This document shows positions 47,388 through 56,464 of a DNA stretch of 64,000 nucleotides, one piece after another. Location: NCBI RefSeq assembly GCF_000712075.1, contig NZ_JONW01000005.1, positions 1,059,001-1,123,000 on the forward strand. The letters run 5' to 3'. How positions within the stretch are numbered: position 1 is the first letter of the stretch; each line of letters starts with the position of its first letter. A model generated the notes under the pieces. The model worked only from the letters and a program-made list of their open reading frames with translations, did not search any database and had not been told where the DNA came from. The position numbers were made by a program, and so were the translations under genes. The DNA is from Caulobacter sp. UNC358MFTsu5.1 (lineage in GTDB: Bacteria > Pseudomonadota > Alphaproteobacteria > Caulobacterales > Caulobacteraceae).

Positions 47388-47857
47388 GCCGAAACCTGCG
47401 CCGCCACGGCCTTCAGCACAGTCTTGGCCGCGTTCGGGTCCAGCCGGACCTGCAGGCCGCGCTGGCCGCCGTTGATGTAGACGCGATCCTCCGCCAGGGC
47501 GTCGGCCTCGATCACCGCCGGCAGGGCCTTCCTCTGGCCGAAGGGGCTGATGCCGCCGACCTTGTAGCCGCTGAACCGTTCGGCGTCGGCGGGCTTCATC
47601 ATCTGGGCCGACTTGCCGCCGACGGCGGCGGCCAGCTTCTTCATGGCCACCTCGCGGTCGGAGGGCACGATGACCAGCACCGGCTTGCCGTCGACCAGAG
47701 CCATCAGGGTCTTGAGCACCCGGCCGGGATCCTCGCCCAGGGCCGCGGCGGCGGCCAGGCCGATGCTGTCGGCGTCCGGGTCGTAGTCGTAGGCGTGGAC
47801 GGTGAAGTCGACCCCGGCCTTGGTCAGGGTCTGGGTGGCGGGCGTGGTGCGGGACAT
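47384..47857 (-). CDS. ybaK: YbaK-type aminoacyl-tRNA deacylase (Cys-tRNA(Pro))
   Basis: A 157-residue trans-editing deacylase. MSRTTPATQTLTKAGVDFTVHAYDYDPDADSIGLAAAAALG, then VFKTL-like VLKTLMALVDGKPVLVIVPSDREVAMKKLA and the loop KVGGISPFGQRKALPAVIE are typical of YbaK/EbsC. It hydrolyses mischarged Cys-tRNA(Pro). ATG at 47857; an upstream in-frame start adds residues with no similarity. Confidence 0.92.
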   Translation of the reverse strand: MSRTTPATQTLTKAGVDFTVHAYDYDPDADSIGLAAAAALGEDPGRVLKTLMALVDGKPVLVIVPSDREVAMKKLAAAVGGKSAQMMKPADAERFSGYKVGGISPFGQRKALPAVIEADALAEDRVYINGGQRGLQVRLDPNAAKTVLKAVAAQVSA

Positions 47858-47926
47858 GGCGTCACTATAGCCAAGCCCGCCCGCGCCGAGCCAGAGCCAG
47901 GACACCCACACTTAGGCAAACCCTCC

Positions 47927-48038
47927 GTTGTCATCCCGGAAGCCTCGCAGAGGCTGTCCGGGATCCAGGGGACTGGGCCAATGCGGTGCGGTCCACCTGG
48001 GTCCCGGACAGCCTCTGCGAGGCTTCCGGGATGACAAC
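47927..48038. repeat. Inverted-repeat element, family 2
   Basis: GTTGTCATCCCGGAAGCC and GGCTTCCGGGATGACAAC are perfect 18-base outer arms, with inner CTGTCCGGGATCCAGG/CCTGGGTCCCGGACAG. Nearly the same sequence as the copies at 29877 and 34551. Confidence 0.92.
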
Positions 48039-48051
48039 GAAAGGGTGAGCC

Positions 48052-50523
48052 CTACTTCGGGCAGATCGCGTCGCCCTCGTTGGAGGCCAGGCGCACCTCG
48101 GTCAGCGAGACCCCGAACGGCGCGGTCGTGCCGATCACGAACGGGGCGGTGACGTGGTCCATCTTGGCGCCGACCGCCTGGAAGCAGGACAGCTTGATCT
48201 TGGCGCTGCGCCATTCGCCCGGCTTGGCGGCCTTGACCAGGTTCGAGACGTCCAGGGTGCCGGCGCACGAGGCGTCGTCGGCGCAGCCGATGCTCATCGT
48301 CACCGGGGCGGCCGGCGGGGCGTCGATCCGATAACGGACCATCACCGCCATATCGCCGGTGGTCTGGCGCGACAGGTCGACCGGCGGACCGTGGATGGCC
48401 AGCATGCCCTGGCCGGTCCAGGCGACCTGACGGGCGTTCTCCTGGGCCCCGGCGTCGATCGTCTTGACCGATCCCGCCCCCAGGAAGTCCATCCGCCACG
48501 GCGCGGGCAGGCGGCCGTCGACGAAGTAGCGGTCGACGCTGCCGGCGGCGGCCACGTTGCCCGGGTCCTCGGCCAGGGTCCCGACCTGGCCGGGCTGGGC
48601 GTAGGACAGGCCGTAGCCGTAGGCGAACTGCGGGTCGTAGCCGGGCTGGCCGCGGTTCAGCGGACCCTGGTCGGCGCGCTTGGGCCACGAGAAGCCCAGC
48701 TTGCCCTGGAAGTCGCGGGCGGGCTTGCCGCCCTTGCCCGCCACCAGCACGTCGGCGACGCCGCCGCCTTCGCTGCCCGGCAGCCAGGCGGCCACGAAGG
48801 CGTCCGAGGCGTTGATCTCGGGGTTCACCCACAGCGGGCGGCCCGACAGGAACACCGAGACGACCGGGATCCCCTGCGCCTTCAGCTTCTTGAGCAGGGC
48901 CAGGTCGGTCTTGTCGCCCAGCTGATAGCCCAGGTGGGCGACGTCGCCTTGGAACTCCGCGTAGGGGTCTTCGCCGAACACGACGATGGCGACGTCGGGC
49001 TTGGTCTTGAACTGGCCGTTCGGCGCCAGCTCGGCCTGGCCGCCGGCCGCCGTCACCGCCTGCTCGATCCCGCCCCAGATCGACTGGCCGTGCGGGAAGT
49101 CGCTGTTCTTGTTGCCCGTGCCCTGCCAGGTCAGGGTCCAGCCGCCCGAGGCCTTGCCGATGTCGTCGGCGGCGCCGGCCACCAGCACCCTGGCGCCCGG
49201 CTTGACCGGCAGCACGCCGTCGTTCTTCAGCAGCACCAGCGACTTGGCCACGGCCTCGCGGGCGATGGCCCGGTGATCGGCCGCGCCCAGGCGGTCGAGC
49301 TTGCCCTGGACGGTCGGCGCCACGCGCTCGAACAGCCCGGCCTTGACCTTGACCCGCAGGATGCGGCGCACGGCGTCGTCCAGCCGCGCCATCGGGATCT
49401 CGCCCGACTTCACCTGGACCAGGGTGTTGTCGTAGAGGCCCTTCCAGCTGTCGGGGGCCATGTACATGTCCAGGCCCGCGTTCATCGCCTGCGGGCAGCT
49501 GGTGTTGGTGCAGCCCGGCAATTGTCCGTGGGCGTTCCAATCGCTGACCACGAAGCCCTGGAAGCCCATCCTGCCCTTGAGCACGTCGGTCAGCAGGGTC
49601 TTGTTGCCGGTGATCTTCTGGCCGTTCCAGCTGGAGAACGAGGCCATCACCGTCAGGATGCCGGCGTCGATGCTGGGCGGATAGCCCTGGGCGTGGATGG
49701 CCACCAGCTCCTGTTCGGAGATCCGGGCGTCGCCCTGGTCCTTGCCGTCCTCGGTGCCGCCGTCGGCCAGGAAGTGCTTGGCCGAGCCGGCGATGTGGCC
49801 GGCGCCCAGGGTCTGGCCGGGCTTCAGCTCGCCCTGCAGGCCCAGGGTCATGGGGCCGGAATAGGACTTCACCACCTCGGGATCCTCGGCGTAGCCCTCA
49901 TAGCTGCGGCCCCAGCGGTCGTCGCGCGGCACGGCCACGGTTGGGCCGAAGGTCCAGTCGCCGCCGACCACCGCCACCTCCTCGCCGGTGGCCTGGCCGA
50001 TGCGGCGGATCAGGGCGGGGTCGCGCATGGCGCCCAGGCCGATGTTGTGCGGGAAGATCGTGGCCCCGACGATGTTGTTGTGTCCGTGCACGGCGTCGAT
50101 GCCGAACATGATCGGGATCGGGGTGTGGCCGGGGCGCGGGGCCAGGGCTTCCTCGCGATAGGCGTCGACCAGGTCGATCCAGGCCTTCGGCGGGGCGCGG
50201 TCGTCGCCGCCGGGCGCCGAGTTGCCGCCGGCCAGGATCGAGCCCAGCGGATATTTCTCGAGATCGGCCGGGGTCATCGAGGCGATGTCGCCCTGGATGG
50301 TCTGCCCGACCTTCTCCTCGACGCTCATCTTGGCCATCAGCTGGGTGATGAAGGCCTCGGTCTTGGCGTCGGTGATCGCCGCCGGGCTGGCCGCCGCGGG
50401 CCACTGCGCCGGATGGGCGACGGTCGACGCCGCCGGGTTCGACTGGGCGAAGGCGGCCGTGCCAGCCAAGCCGGTCGAGGCGACGAGGGCCGAAATCAGC
50501 AGGCGACGAGGCGAAACGGTCAT
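48052..50523 (-). CDS. Glycoside hydrolase family 3 beta-glucosidase/exo-glucan hydrolase
   Basis: An 823-residue secreted enzyme. A signal peptide (to about SLAGTAAFA in the first 26 residues) leads to the GH3 N-domain with KHFLADGGTEDGKDQGDARIS and the nucleophile aspartate in GFVVSDWNAHG (about residue 327), then the GH3 C-domain and a C-terminal beta-sandwich (about 680-823). This is the ExoP/CelD-type layout, cleaving glucose from the non-reducing ends of beta-glucans or oligosaccharides. The gene lies 362 bp downstream of the halogenase gene, with a palindromic operator in the gap, so it has its own promoter. Confidence 0.9.
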   Translation of the reverse strand: MTVSPRRLLISALVASTGLAGTAAFAQSNPAASTVAHPAQWPAAASPAAITDAKTEAFITQLMAKMSVEEKVGQTIQGDIASMTPADLEKYPLGSILAGGNSAPGGDDRAPPKAWIDLVDAYREEALAPRPGHTPIPIMFGIDAVHGHNNIVGATIFPHNIGLGAMRDPALIRRIGQATGEEVAVVGGDWTFGPTVAVPRDDRWGRSYEGYAEDPEVVKSYSGPMTLGLQGELKPGQTLGAGHIAGSAKHFLADGGTEDGKDQGDARISEQELVAIHAQGYPPSIDAGILTVMASFSSWNGQKITGNKTLLTDVLKGRMGFQGFVVSDWNAHGQLPGCTNTSCPQAMNAGLDMYMAPDSWKGLYDNTLVQVKSGEIPMARLDDAVRRILRVKVKAGLFERVAPTVQGKLDRLGAADHRAIAREAVAKSLVLLKNDGVLPVKPGARVLVAGAADDIGKASGGWTLTWQGTGNKNSDFPHGQSIWGGIEQAVTAAGGQAELAPNGQFKTKPDVAIVVFGEDPYAEFQGDVAHLGYQLGDKTDLALLKKLKAQGIPVVSVFLSGRPLWVNPEINASDAFVAAWLPGSEGGGVADVLVAGKGGKPARDFQGKLGFSWPKRADQGPLNRGQPGYDPQFAYGYGLSYAQPGQVGTLAEDPGNVAAAGSVDRYFVDGRLPAPWRMDFLGAGSVKTIDAGAQENARQVAWTGQGMLAIHGPPVDLSRQTTGDMAVMVRYRIDAPPAAPVTMSIGCADDASCAGTLDVSNLVKAAKPGEWRSAKIKLSCFQAVGAKMDHVTAPFVIGTTAPFGVSLTEVRLASNEGDAICPK

Positions 50524-50885
50524 TCAACACCTTCGAGAAGCGGCCCGCGCGACAGGTGCGCGGGCGGACATTGCGCGGCAAAGAACCGGCGCGACGGGGA
50601 GAACGTCGTCGCGCCGGAGTTTGGAGAGCCCCCGATGAAGGGCATCCAGTCGCGCCGACGTCGGAGGGGTCTGACGGCGGCGTGTCGTCCCCGCCGACGG
50701 ATCGGCGCTGGAATGGGACGCAGAGGAATTCTTGTGACGCCGCTCGCCGCTGTCGGGCGCGCTGGCGCGGGCTCTAGGTGTTTCCTCCCTGATACGGAGG
50801 CTGCCGCCCCTCTTCACGGCCTTGACTGCACCATGGATTGACAGCGCTGTCCAGAGATTTGATAGCGGTACCTTGCCGGGCGGCG
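50524..50885. other. 362-bp gap between the halogenase-family and GH3 genes
   Basis: No gene is seen. The stretch is composed of GC-rich leader sequence for the GH3 gene and contains one operator palindrome at its upstream end. Confidence 0.5.
50840..50851. promoter_or_regulatory. Operator palindrome GACAGCGCTGTC upstream of the GH3 gene
   Basis: A perfect 12-bp palindrome identical to one upstream of the TonB receptor. A second partial motif GATAGCGG, like the arm of the ROK palindrome at 62494, follows 10 bp away. Confidence 0.65.
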
Positions 50886-52409
50886 TCAGGCCATGGCGGC
50901 CTCCGCGGCCCACATGCCGTGGCGTTTGAGATAGTCGGCGTGGCCGGGCATGGCCTCGACCCGGCGGGCGACCAGGGCCTTCATGTTGCGGAAGCCCTCG
51001 GCGATCGCCCGGCTGTCCTGATCCGCCACCAGCGGCGAATAGGACCGCGGATGCACGCCCTGCCCCAGCAGCACCGCCAGCCAGGAGGTCGGAGTGAACA
51101 TCTCGTCGGGATGGATGACCAGCTGGCCGCGCTCGCGGAACAGCTCGATCCGCTCGGCCAGCGAGTCCGGGATGGGCATCTGGCGCACATAGGACCACAG
51201 GGCCGCGTCGTCACGGACGGTGGCCTTGTAGTGCAGGACCAGGAAGTCGCGGATCGTCTCCATGTCGACCTGGATGCGGCGGTTGTAGACGTCGCGGTTG
51301 GCCGGCGAGAACGACCGGTCGGGGAAGTGCTGCAGCAGCTTGTTGATGCTGGCCTGGATCAGATGGATGCTGGTGGACTCCAGGGGCTCCATGAACCCGC
51401 TGGACAGGCCGATGGCGACGACGTTCTTGTCCCACATCTTGCGGCGGCGGCCGGTGTTGAACCGCAGCAGGCGCGGCTCGGCCAGGGGCTCGCTCTCCAG
51501 GTTCGCCGTCAGGGTCGCCACGGCGGCCTCGTCCGAGATGAAGCGGCTGGAATAGACGTAGCCGTTGCCGACCCGGTGCTGCAGCGGGATGCGCCACTGC
51601 CAGCCGGCCTCGCGGGCGGTCGAGGTGGTGTAGGGCGACAGCGGTCCGCGCAGGGCGCAGGGCGCGGCGGCGGCCCGGTCCATCGGCAGAAGGTCCGACC
51701 AGTCCTCGTAGCCGGCCTTCAGGGTCTGCTCGATCAGCAGGCCGCGGAAACCCGAGCAGTCTATGAACAGGTCACCCTCGACGACCTGGCCGGACTTCAG
51801 CCGCAGGGCGGTGACGAAACCGGTCTCGGGATGCTGGTCGACCTGGACGACCTCGCCCTCGGTGCGCGCGACGCCCAGCGTCTGGGCGAAGCGGCGCAGG
51901 TACTGGCCGTAGAGAATGGTGTCGAAATGATAGGCGAAGCCGAAGGTCGACATCGGGTCGCGCGGATCGTCGCTCTGCCGGTCGAACCGGCCGGCCTTGG
52001 CGGCCTGGGCGCACAGCGAATAGTCGGCCAGGTCGAGGGCGCCGCCCTCGTGGTCCAGCTTCAGCCAGTACTGGAAGAAGTGGCCCAGCTCGGCGTTGAG
52101 GCCGTAGACCCCGAACGGATGGAAATAGGACTGGCCCAACCGGCCCCAGTCGCGGAACTGGATGCCCAGCTTGTAGGTGGCCTGGGTCTCGCGCATGAAC
52201 TCAGCCTCGTCCAGGCCCAGCATGGCGTTGAAGAGGCGGATCGGCGGGATCGTGGCTTCACCGACGCCGACGACGCCGATGTCCTGGGATTCGACGACCT
52301 GGATGCGGTAGCGGCGGTCGAGGCCGCGCGCCAGGGCGGCGGCGGTCATCCATCCGGCGCTTCCGCCCCCGACGATGACGATGTTCTGGATCCAGTTTCC
52401 GTCAGACAT
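50886..52409 (-). CDS. Tryptophan-halogenase-family flavoprotein
   Basis: A 507-residue flavin-dependent halogenase-like protein. The FAD loop IVIVGGGSAGWMTAAALA, GVGVGEATIP, a lysine at residue 80 in ATYKLGIQF (matching the catalytic lysine of PrnA-type enzymes), the AGWQWRIPLQHR (WxWxIP) motif and EPLESTSIHLI are all present. Many such genes are linked to TonB receptors for sugars in Caulobacter and Xanthomonas groups, where the true substrate is unknown. It starts 121 bp after the receptor gene and is probably in the same transcription unit. Confidence 0.88.
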   Translation of the reverse strand: MSDGNWIQNIVIVGGGSAGWMTAAALARGLDRRYRIQVVESQDIGVVGVGEATIPPIRLFNAMLGLDEAEFMRETQATYKLGIQFRDWGRLGQSYFHPFGVYGLNAELGHFFQYWLKLDHEGGALDLADYSLCAQAAKAGRFDRQSDDPRDPMSTFGFAYHFDTILYGQYLRRFAQTLGVARTEGEVVQVDQHPETGFVTALRLKSGQVVEGDLFIDCSGFRGLLIEQTLKAGYEDWSDLLPMDRAAAAPCALRGPLSPYTTSTAREAGWQWRIPLQHRVGNGYVYSSRFISDEAAVATLTANLESEPLAEPRLLRFNTGRRRKMWDKNVVAIGLSSGFMEPLESTSIHLIQASINKLLQHFPDRSFSPANRDVYNRRIQVDMETIRDFLVLHYKATVRDDAALWSYVRQMPIPDSLAERIELFRERGQLVIHPDEMFTPTSWLAVLLGQGVHPRSYSPLVADQDSRAIAEGFRNMKALVARRVEAMPGHADYLKRHGMWAAEAAMA

Positions 52410-52530
52410 CTCGCCGTCCCTCCAGCTTGGTGACGTCCCGTCGCCCGGCGATCCTGAGCCGGGCGGCGGCGACGCTCAAGGGCGTCGGCCATGGCCCCGC
52501 GAAGGGCCATGGCCGGGCCTTGCCTCGGCG

Positions 52531-55482
52531 CTAGCGGCCGAAGCGGTAGCGGAGTCCGAACGTCACGCGGCGGTCGCCCGACACGAAACGGAAGGGCAGT
52601 TCGGAGAACTGCAGGTAGGCCTTGTTGTCTTCCTTGGTCAGGTTCGAACCCTCCAACGTCACCTTCAGGTCCTTGGTGATGTCGTAGGCGATCTGGCCGT
52701 CCAGCTGACCATAGGCCTCGTTGAAAATCCCCAGCCTGTGGGTGTCCGGGTTGGCGCCGAAGCTGAAGGCGCCCAGGTAGGCCTTGTCACGCCAGGCGTA
52801 GGACAGGCGGGTCGAGAAGGGACCGCGCTCGAAATAGCCCAGGACGTTGAAGGCGTGCTTGGACACGCCGGGGATCGGCAGGTTCTTGGAGAAGTCGGTG
52901 AACTCGGGCGATTTGGAGTCCGAGTAGGTGTAGTTGGCCGTGAAGCCGAACCCGTTCTCGAACGCGTACTGCGCCTGGGCTTCCAGACCCTTGATCTCGC
53001 CGCCCTCGCCGTTGACCACCGAGTCGAACGTACCGGTCGTGGCCCCCGCCACCGACTGGTCCTTCACCGTCACCGGGAAGGTCTCGGGGACGATGAACGA
53101 GTCGATGCTCTTGTAGAACACGCCCGCCGAGACCAGGCCCTGGCTGCCGAAATAGTGCTCCCAGGTCAGGTCGAACTGCGACGCGCGGAACGGATCGAGG
53201 TCCGGGTTGCCGCCGCTGCCGTTGGTGTAGAGGAACTTGTCGAAGTTCGGCCCCGGGGTGGACGAGCGGGTGAAGTTGTACGACGCGCCCTGGCCCAGCT
53301 GGAACAGGTTCTGGGCGGCCACGACGCGGGCGCCGCTGGCGCGGACCTTGTCCTGGTCGGTGACGTTGAACACCGCGTTGATCTGCGGCAGGACGTCCGT
53401 GTACTCGCGCACCGTCCGTTCGCTGTCCGGGTTCTTCAGGATGCCGTTCCAGCTGTCGGTGCCCCACCACAGCGGGGTCACCGGCGTGTTGGACGAGTCG
53501 ATGACCAGCTTGGTGTGCACCACCCGGACGCCGGCGTTGATGTGGTAGCCGTCGTCGCCGAGGTCGGCCATCACATAGCCCGAGGTCGTCTCGTCCTTGA
53601 TTTTGAAGGACTCGATCGGGTCGCGGTAGAAGGCGAACTTGGTCGACGGATACAGGCCCTGGATCCAGCCGACCGGGTTCTTCATCTGCCCATAGTCCTG
53701 GAAGAGCGCGTTCACGCCGTGGACGTTGTCGGTGACGGCGCGGTTCGGGGCCGTGGCTGCGGTCTGGTACGGCGTGTTCACCGCGACCGAGTTGCCGAAG
53801 CGCGAACAGCCGTAGAAGGCGATGTCGCACTTCTTCAGGCCGATCGCGCCGTCCTGGAAGTAGCCCAGCGGGGTCCAGTCGACGAACACCCCGTGGTCGG
53901 TGGTGCCCTGGGCGCTGGCCGGCAGCTCGCCCTTGCCCGAGAGGTCGTTCAGGTAGCGGCCGTAGTCCGAGGTGACCTTGTCTTCCGAGTAACGCAGACC
54001 GGCGCTGAGCAGCATGTTTGCGCCTTCGCCGAACTCAGGACGGTAGTGCAGGTCACCGGTGATGGCCTTGTTGTCCAGCTCGGTCTTGTCGCCGAACGCC
54101 CAGTGCGACTTGAAGAACACCGAGCTCGGCGTCGTCATGGCGGTGGCTAGGTTGGCCGCCGGCGTGAACATCGGATAGGCGCCGTTCGTGAAGCTATAGG
54201 TCGCGGTGGCCGGGGCGGTGGCGTTAGGGGCGAAGCCCGCGACGCCGTCACGCACGGTGTACTGCGTGTAGCGCGTATCGACCTGGGCCGAGTTGGACTT
54301 GTAGTCGGTCTTCGACCAGGCCGCGCGGGCCTCGCCGCTCCAGCGGTCGGTCCCCTTCCAGTCCAGGGCGAACTGCACGTTGTCGGTCTTGGACTTGGCG
54401 TTCTTGGCGAAGGTGTCGCCTTCCGAGGAATTGGCGGTCACCGTGCCCGACTGCAGGACGTCGTTGCTGCTCTTCACCAGCCCCTGCGAGTTGTACATCG
54501 CGTTTTCGTTGGCGTAGGCCCACTTCAGCGAGTGCTCGCCCGTGAAGATCTTCAGGTCCGAGTGGAACCAGTCGGCCGTCAGGGTCACGGTGTCGGAGAT
54601 GTTCCAGTCCGCGTTCAGCGAGAAGGCGGTGCGCTTGCGCTCCTGGTGGCGGTTGTTGCTGTAGCGGTATTCCGGCGACCAGAGGTTGGTCGAGCCGGTC
54701 TGGACCTGGTTGTTGCCCGTCGCGGTGGGGCGGTTCAGATAGGCCCAGCCGCCGCGGTTCTCACCGCTGAGCACCTCGGTGTTGATCCAGTTCTCGTCGT
54801 AGGTGAAGCTGCCCAGCAGCCCGAAGTCGGGCGTGATCTTGTAGCCGATCACCGCCGAGAGGTTCGGCTTCAGCTTGCCGTCGGTCGAGCCCTGGTTGCC
54901 CGCGACGTCCAGCGACGCGGTGAAGTCGTCGCTCATGTCCAGCGCTTTGCGGGTCTTCAGGTTGACCGTGCCGCCCAGGGCGCCGGCCAGCTGATCGACC
55001 TGGGGCGACTTGATCACGTCGACGCCGGCCAGCAGGTTGGACGGGATGCCTTCCAGCGAATTGGTCTGCTTGAGGTTGCCTTCGCCCAGGCGGAACGCTT
55101 CCAGGCCCGACAGGAAGGTGTCGCCGTTCAGCAGGGTGATGTTCTGGTCCAGACCGCGGATGCGGACCTTGGTGCCCTGGCCGTTCTCGCGGTCGATCTG
55201 CACGCCCGGCAGGCGCTGCAGCGACTCGGCGATGTTCTGGTCGGGGAACTTGCCCATGTCCTCGGCCGTGATCGACTCGATGATCTGGTCCGAGTTCTTC
55301 TTCAGGCTCAGGGCGTTGGCCAGCGAGGCCCGGAAGCCCGTGACGACGACTTCATCAACCTGGGATGGTTCCTCGTTCTTGGCCGGCGCGGCCTGGGCCA
55401 GCGCCTGCCCGGCGCTCAGCAGCACCATGGCCGAGGCGGCGCTGAGCAGAGCCGTGCGCGATCGATAAGACTTTGTAGTCAT
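52531..55482 (-). CDS. TonB-dependent outer-membrane receptor (carbohydrate type)
   Basis: A 983-residue outer-membrane transporter. Signal peptide (about 1-29, ALLSAASAMVLLSAGQALAQA), TonB box VDEVVVTGF (about 41-49), plug domain with ESITAEDMGKFPDQNIAESLQRLPGVQIDRENGQGTKVRIRGL, and a large beta-barrel ending LRYRFGR. This is the TIGR01782-type receptor common in Caulobacter. It would import an oligosaccharide with TonB energy. Two operator palindromes about 150 bp upstream predict sugar-controlled expression. ATG at 55482 is preferred to an upstream start that gives no signal peptide at the N-terminus. Confidence 0.93.
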   Translation of the reverse strand: MTTKSYRSRTALLSAASAMVLLSAGQALAQAAPAKNEEPSQVDEVVVTGFRASLANALSLKKNSDQIIESITAEDMGKFPDQNIAESLQRLPGVQIDRENGQGTKVRIRGLDQNITLLNGDTFLSGLEAFRLGEGNLKQTNSLEGIPSNLLAGVDVIKSPQVDQLAGALGGTVNLKTRKALDMSDDFTASLDVAGNQGSTDGKLKPNLSAVIGYKITPDFGLLGSFTYDENWINTEVLSGENRGGWAYLNRPTATGNNQVQTGSTNLWSPEYRYSNNRHQERKRTAFSLNADWNISDTVTLTADWFHSDLKIFTGEHSLKWAYANENAMYNSQGLVKSSNDVLQSGTVTANSSEGDTFAKNAKSKTDNVQFALDWKGTDRWSGEARAAWSKTDYKSNSAQVDTRYTQYTVRDGVAGFAPNATAPATATYSFTNGAYPMFTPAANLATAMTTPSSVFFKSHWAFGDKTELDNKAITGDLHYRPEFGEGANMLLSAGLRYSEDKVTSDYGRYLNDLSGKGELPASAQGTTDHGVFVDWTPLGYFQDGAIGLKKCDIAFYGCSRFGNSVAVNTPYQTAATAPNRAVTDNVHGVNALFQDYGQMKNPVGWIQGLYPSTKFAFYRDPIESFKIKDETTSGYVMADLGDDGYHINAGVRVVHTKLVIDSSNTPVTPLWWGTDSWNGILKNPDSERTVREYTDVLPQINAVFNVTDQDKVRASGARVVAAQNLFQLGQGASYNFTRSSTPGPNFDKFLYTNGSGGNPDLDPFRASQFDLTWEHYFGSQGLVSAGVFYKSIDSFIVPETFPVTVKDQSVAGATTGTFDSVVNGEGGEIKGLEAQAQYAFENGFGFTANYTYSDSKSPEFTDFSKNLPIPGVSKHAFNVLGYFERGPFSTRLSYAWRDKAYLGAFSFGANPDTHRLGIFNEAYGQLDGQIAYDITKDLKVTLEGSNLTKEDNKAYLQFSELPFRFVSGDRRVTFGLRYRFGR

Positions 55483-55632
55483 TGTGCATTCCCCTGATGT
55501 GCGGCAGCAGTTCTCGTTCTCGATCAGCAGAGCCGAACGAGCCAAGATGCGGAGTTTGAGGGATGCGTGCGCATCCTCCCGTGGATTTCCGGCTTATTTT
55601 TGAGTGCCGGTAGCCTCAACCTATGGAGAACC

Positions 55633-55656
55633 GACAGCGCTGTCAACAGCGCTGTC
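55633..55656. promoter_or_regulatory. Two adjacent operator palindromes upstream of the TonB receptor
   Basis: GACAGCGCTGTC (55633-55644) and AACAGCGCTGTC (55645-55656) abut directly. This arrangement suits cooperative binding of a dimeric repressor such as a LacI- or ROK-family protein. Confidence 0.72.
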
Positions 55657-55735
55657 AGATTGGACGGGAAATTCCGAAACTGATTTTCGTTATGCGACTT
55701 TCAGGTCACGCCTGCGGCGCGCCCAGGGGACGCGG

Positions 55736-56464
55736 TCAGGCCAGGGCCTGGGCGATGGCCGCCAGGGCCACGGGCTCCATAACGGCGTAGCCTTCGCGGG
55801 TTGGATGCACCCCGTCATAGGCCAGGCCCGGCTTCATGCCGCCCGCCCCGTCGTCCAGCACGCGGGTGTAGTCGGCGACGACCGCGCCCCGCTCGGCCGC
55901 ATAGGCCCGCAGCCAGGCGTTCAGGGTGCGGACCTTGGCCGTGGGCCCCAGGCCGGGCTTCCAGGGAAACTCGGCCACCGGCAGGATCGTCGACAGGATC
56001 ACCGCGATCCCGCTGGCCTGGGCCAGGGCGGTCATGGCCTGGAGATCGGCCTGGGTGGCGGCCGGATCGTAGGGCCCGGCGTTCTGGGCGATGTCGTTGA
56101 CCCCGGCCAGAATGTGCACCGCCGCCGGCTTCAGGGCCACCACGTCGGGCCAGAACCGCACCAGCATCTGGGCCGTCACCTGGCCGCCGATGCCCCGGCC
56201 CAGGAAGCCGTTGTCGGCGAAGAAGGCCGGATGGGAATCGCGCCAGCCCTGGGTGATCGAGTCGCCGATGAACACCACCCGCCGCCGCTCGGCCGGCAGG
56301 GTTTTGTCCGCCGCGTTCTCGGCCGCGTAGCGCTGGAGGAACGGCCAGTCGGTGCGCAGCCGCTCCTCCTCGCTGGGCCAGGCTGGGGCGGGGGCCGGCG
56401 TCTGGGCCAGGGCCAGGCCGGGAACGGCGAGACCCGCCGCCAGCAGAGCGCGACGATCCAGCAT
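55736..56464 (-). CDS. SGNH/GDSL-family secreted esterase
   Basis: A 242-residue hydrolase. The signal peptide MLDRRALLAAGLAVPGLALA is of the twin-arginine-like short RR form. Catalytic blocks are VVFIGDSITQGW (Ser), GLGRGIGGQ-like GFLGRGIGGQVT (Gly), HILAGVNDIAQN (Asn) and YDGVHPTREGY (Asp/His). It is probably a carbohydrate acetyl-esterase. ATG overlaps the GH2 stop by one base (TGATG), so the two are translationally coupled. Confidence 0.88.
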   Translation of the reverse strand: MLDRRALLAAGLAVPGLALAQTPAPAPAWPSEEERLRTDWPFLQRYAAENAADKTLPAERRRVVFIGDSITQGWRDSHPAFFADNGFLGRGIGGQVTAQMLVRFWPDVVALKPAAVHILAGVNDIAQNAGPYDPAATQADLQAMTALAQASGIAVILSTILPVAEFPWKPGLGPTAKVRTLNAWLRAYAAERGAVVADYTRVLDDGAGGMKPGLAYDGVHPTREGYAVMEPVALAAIAQALA

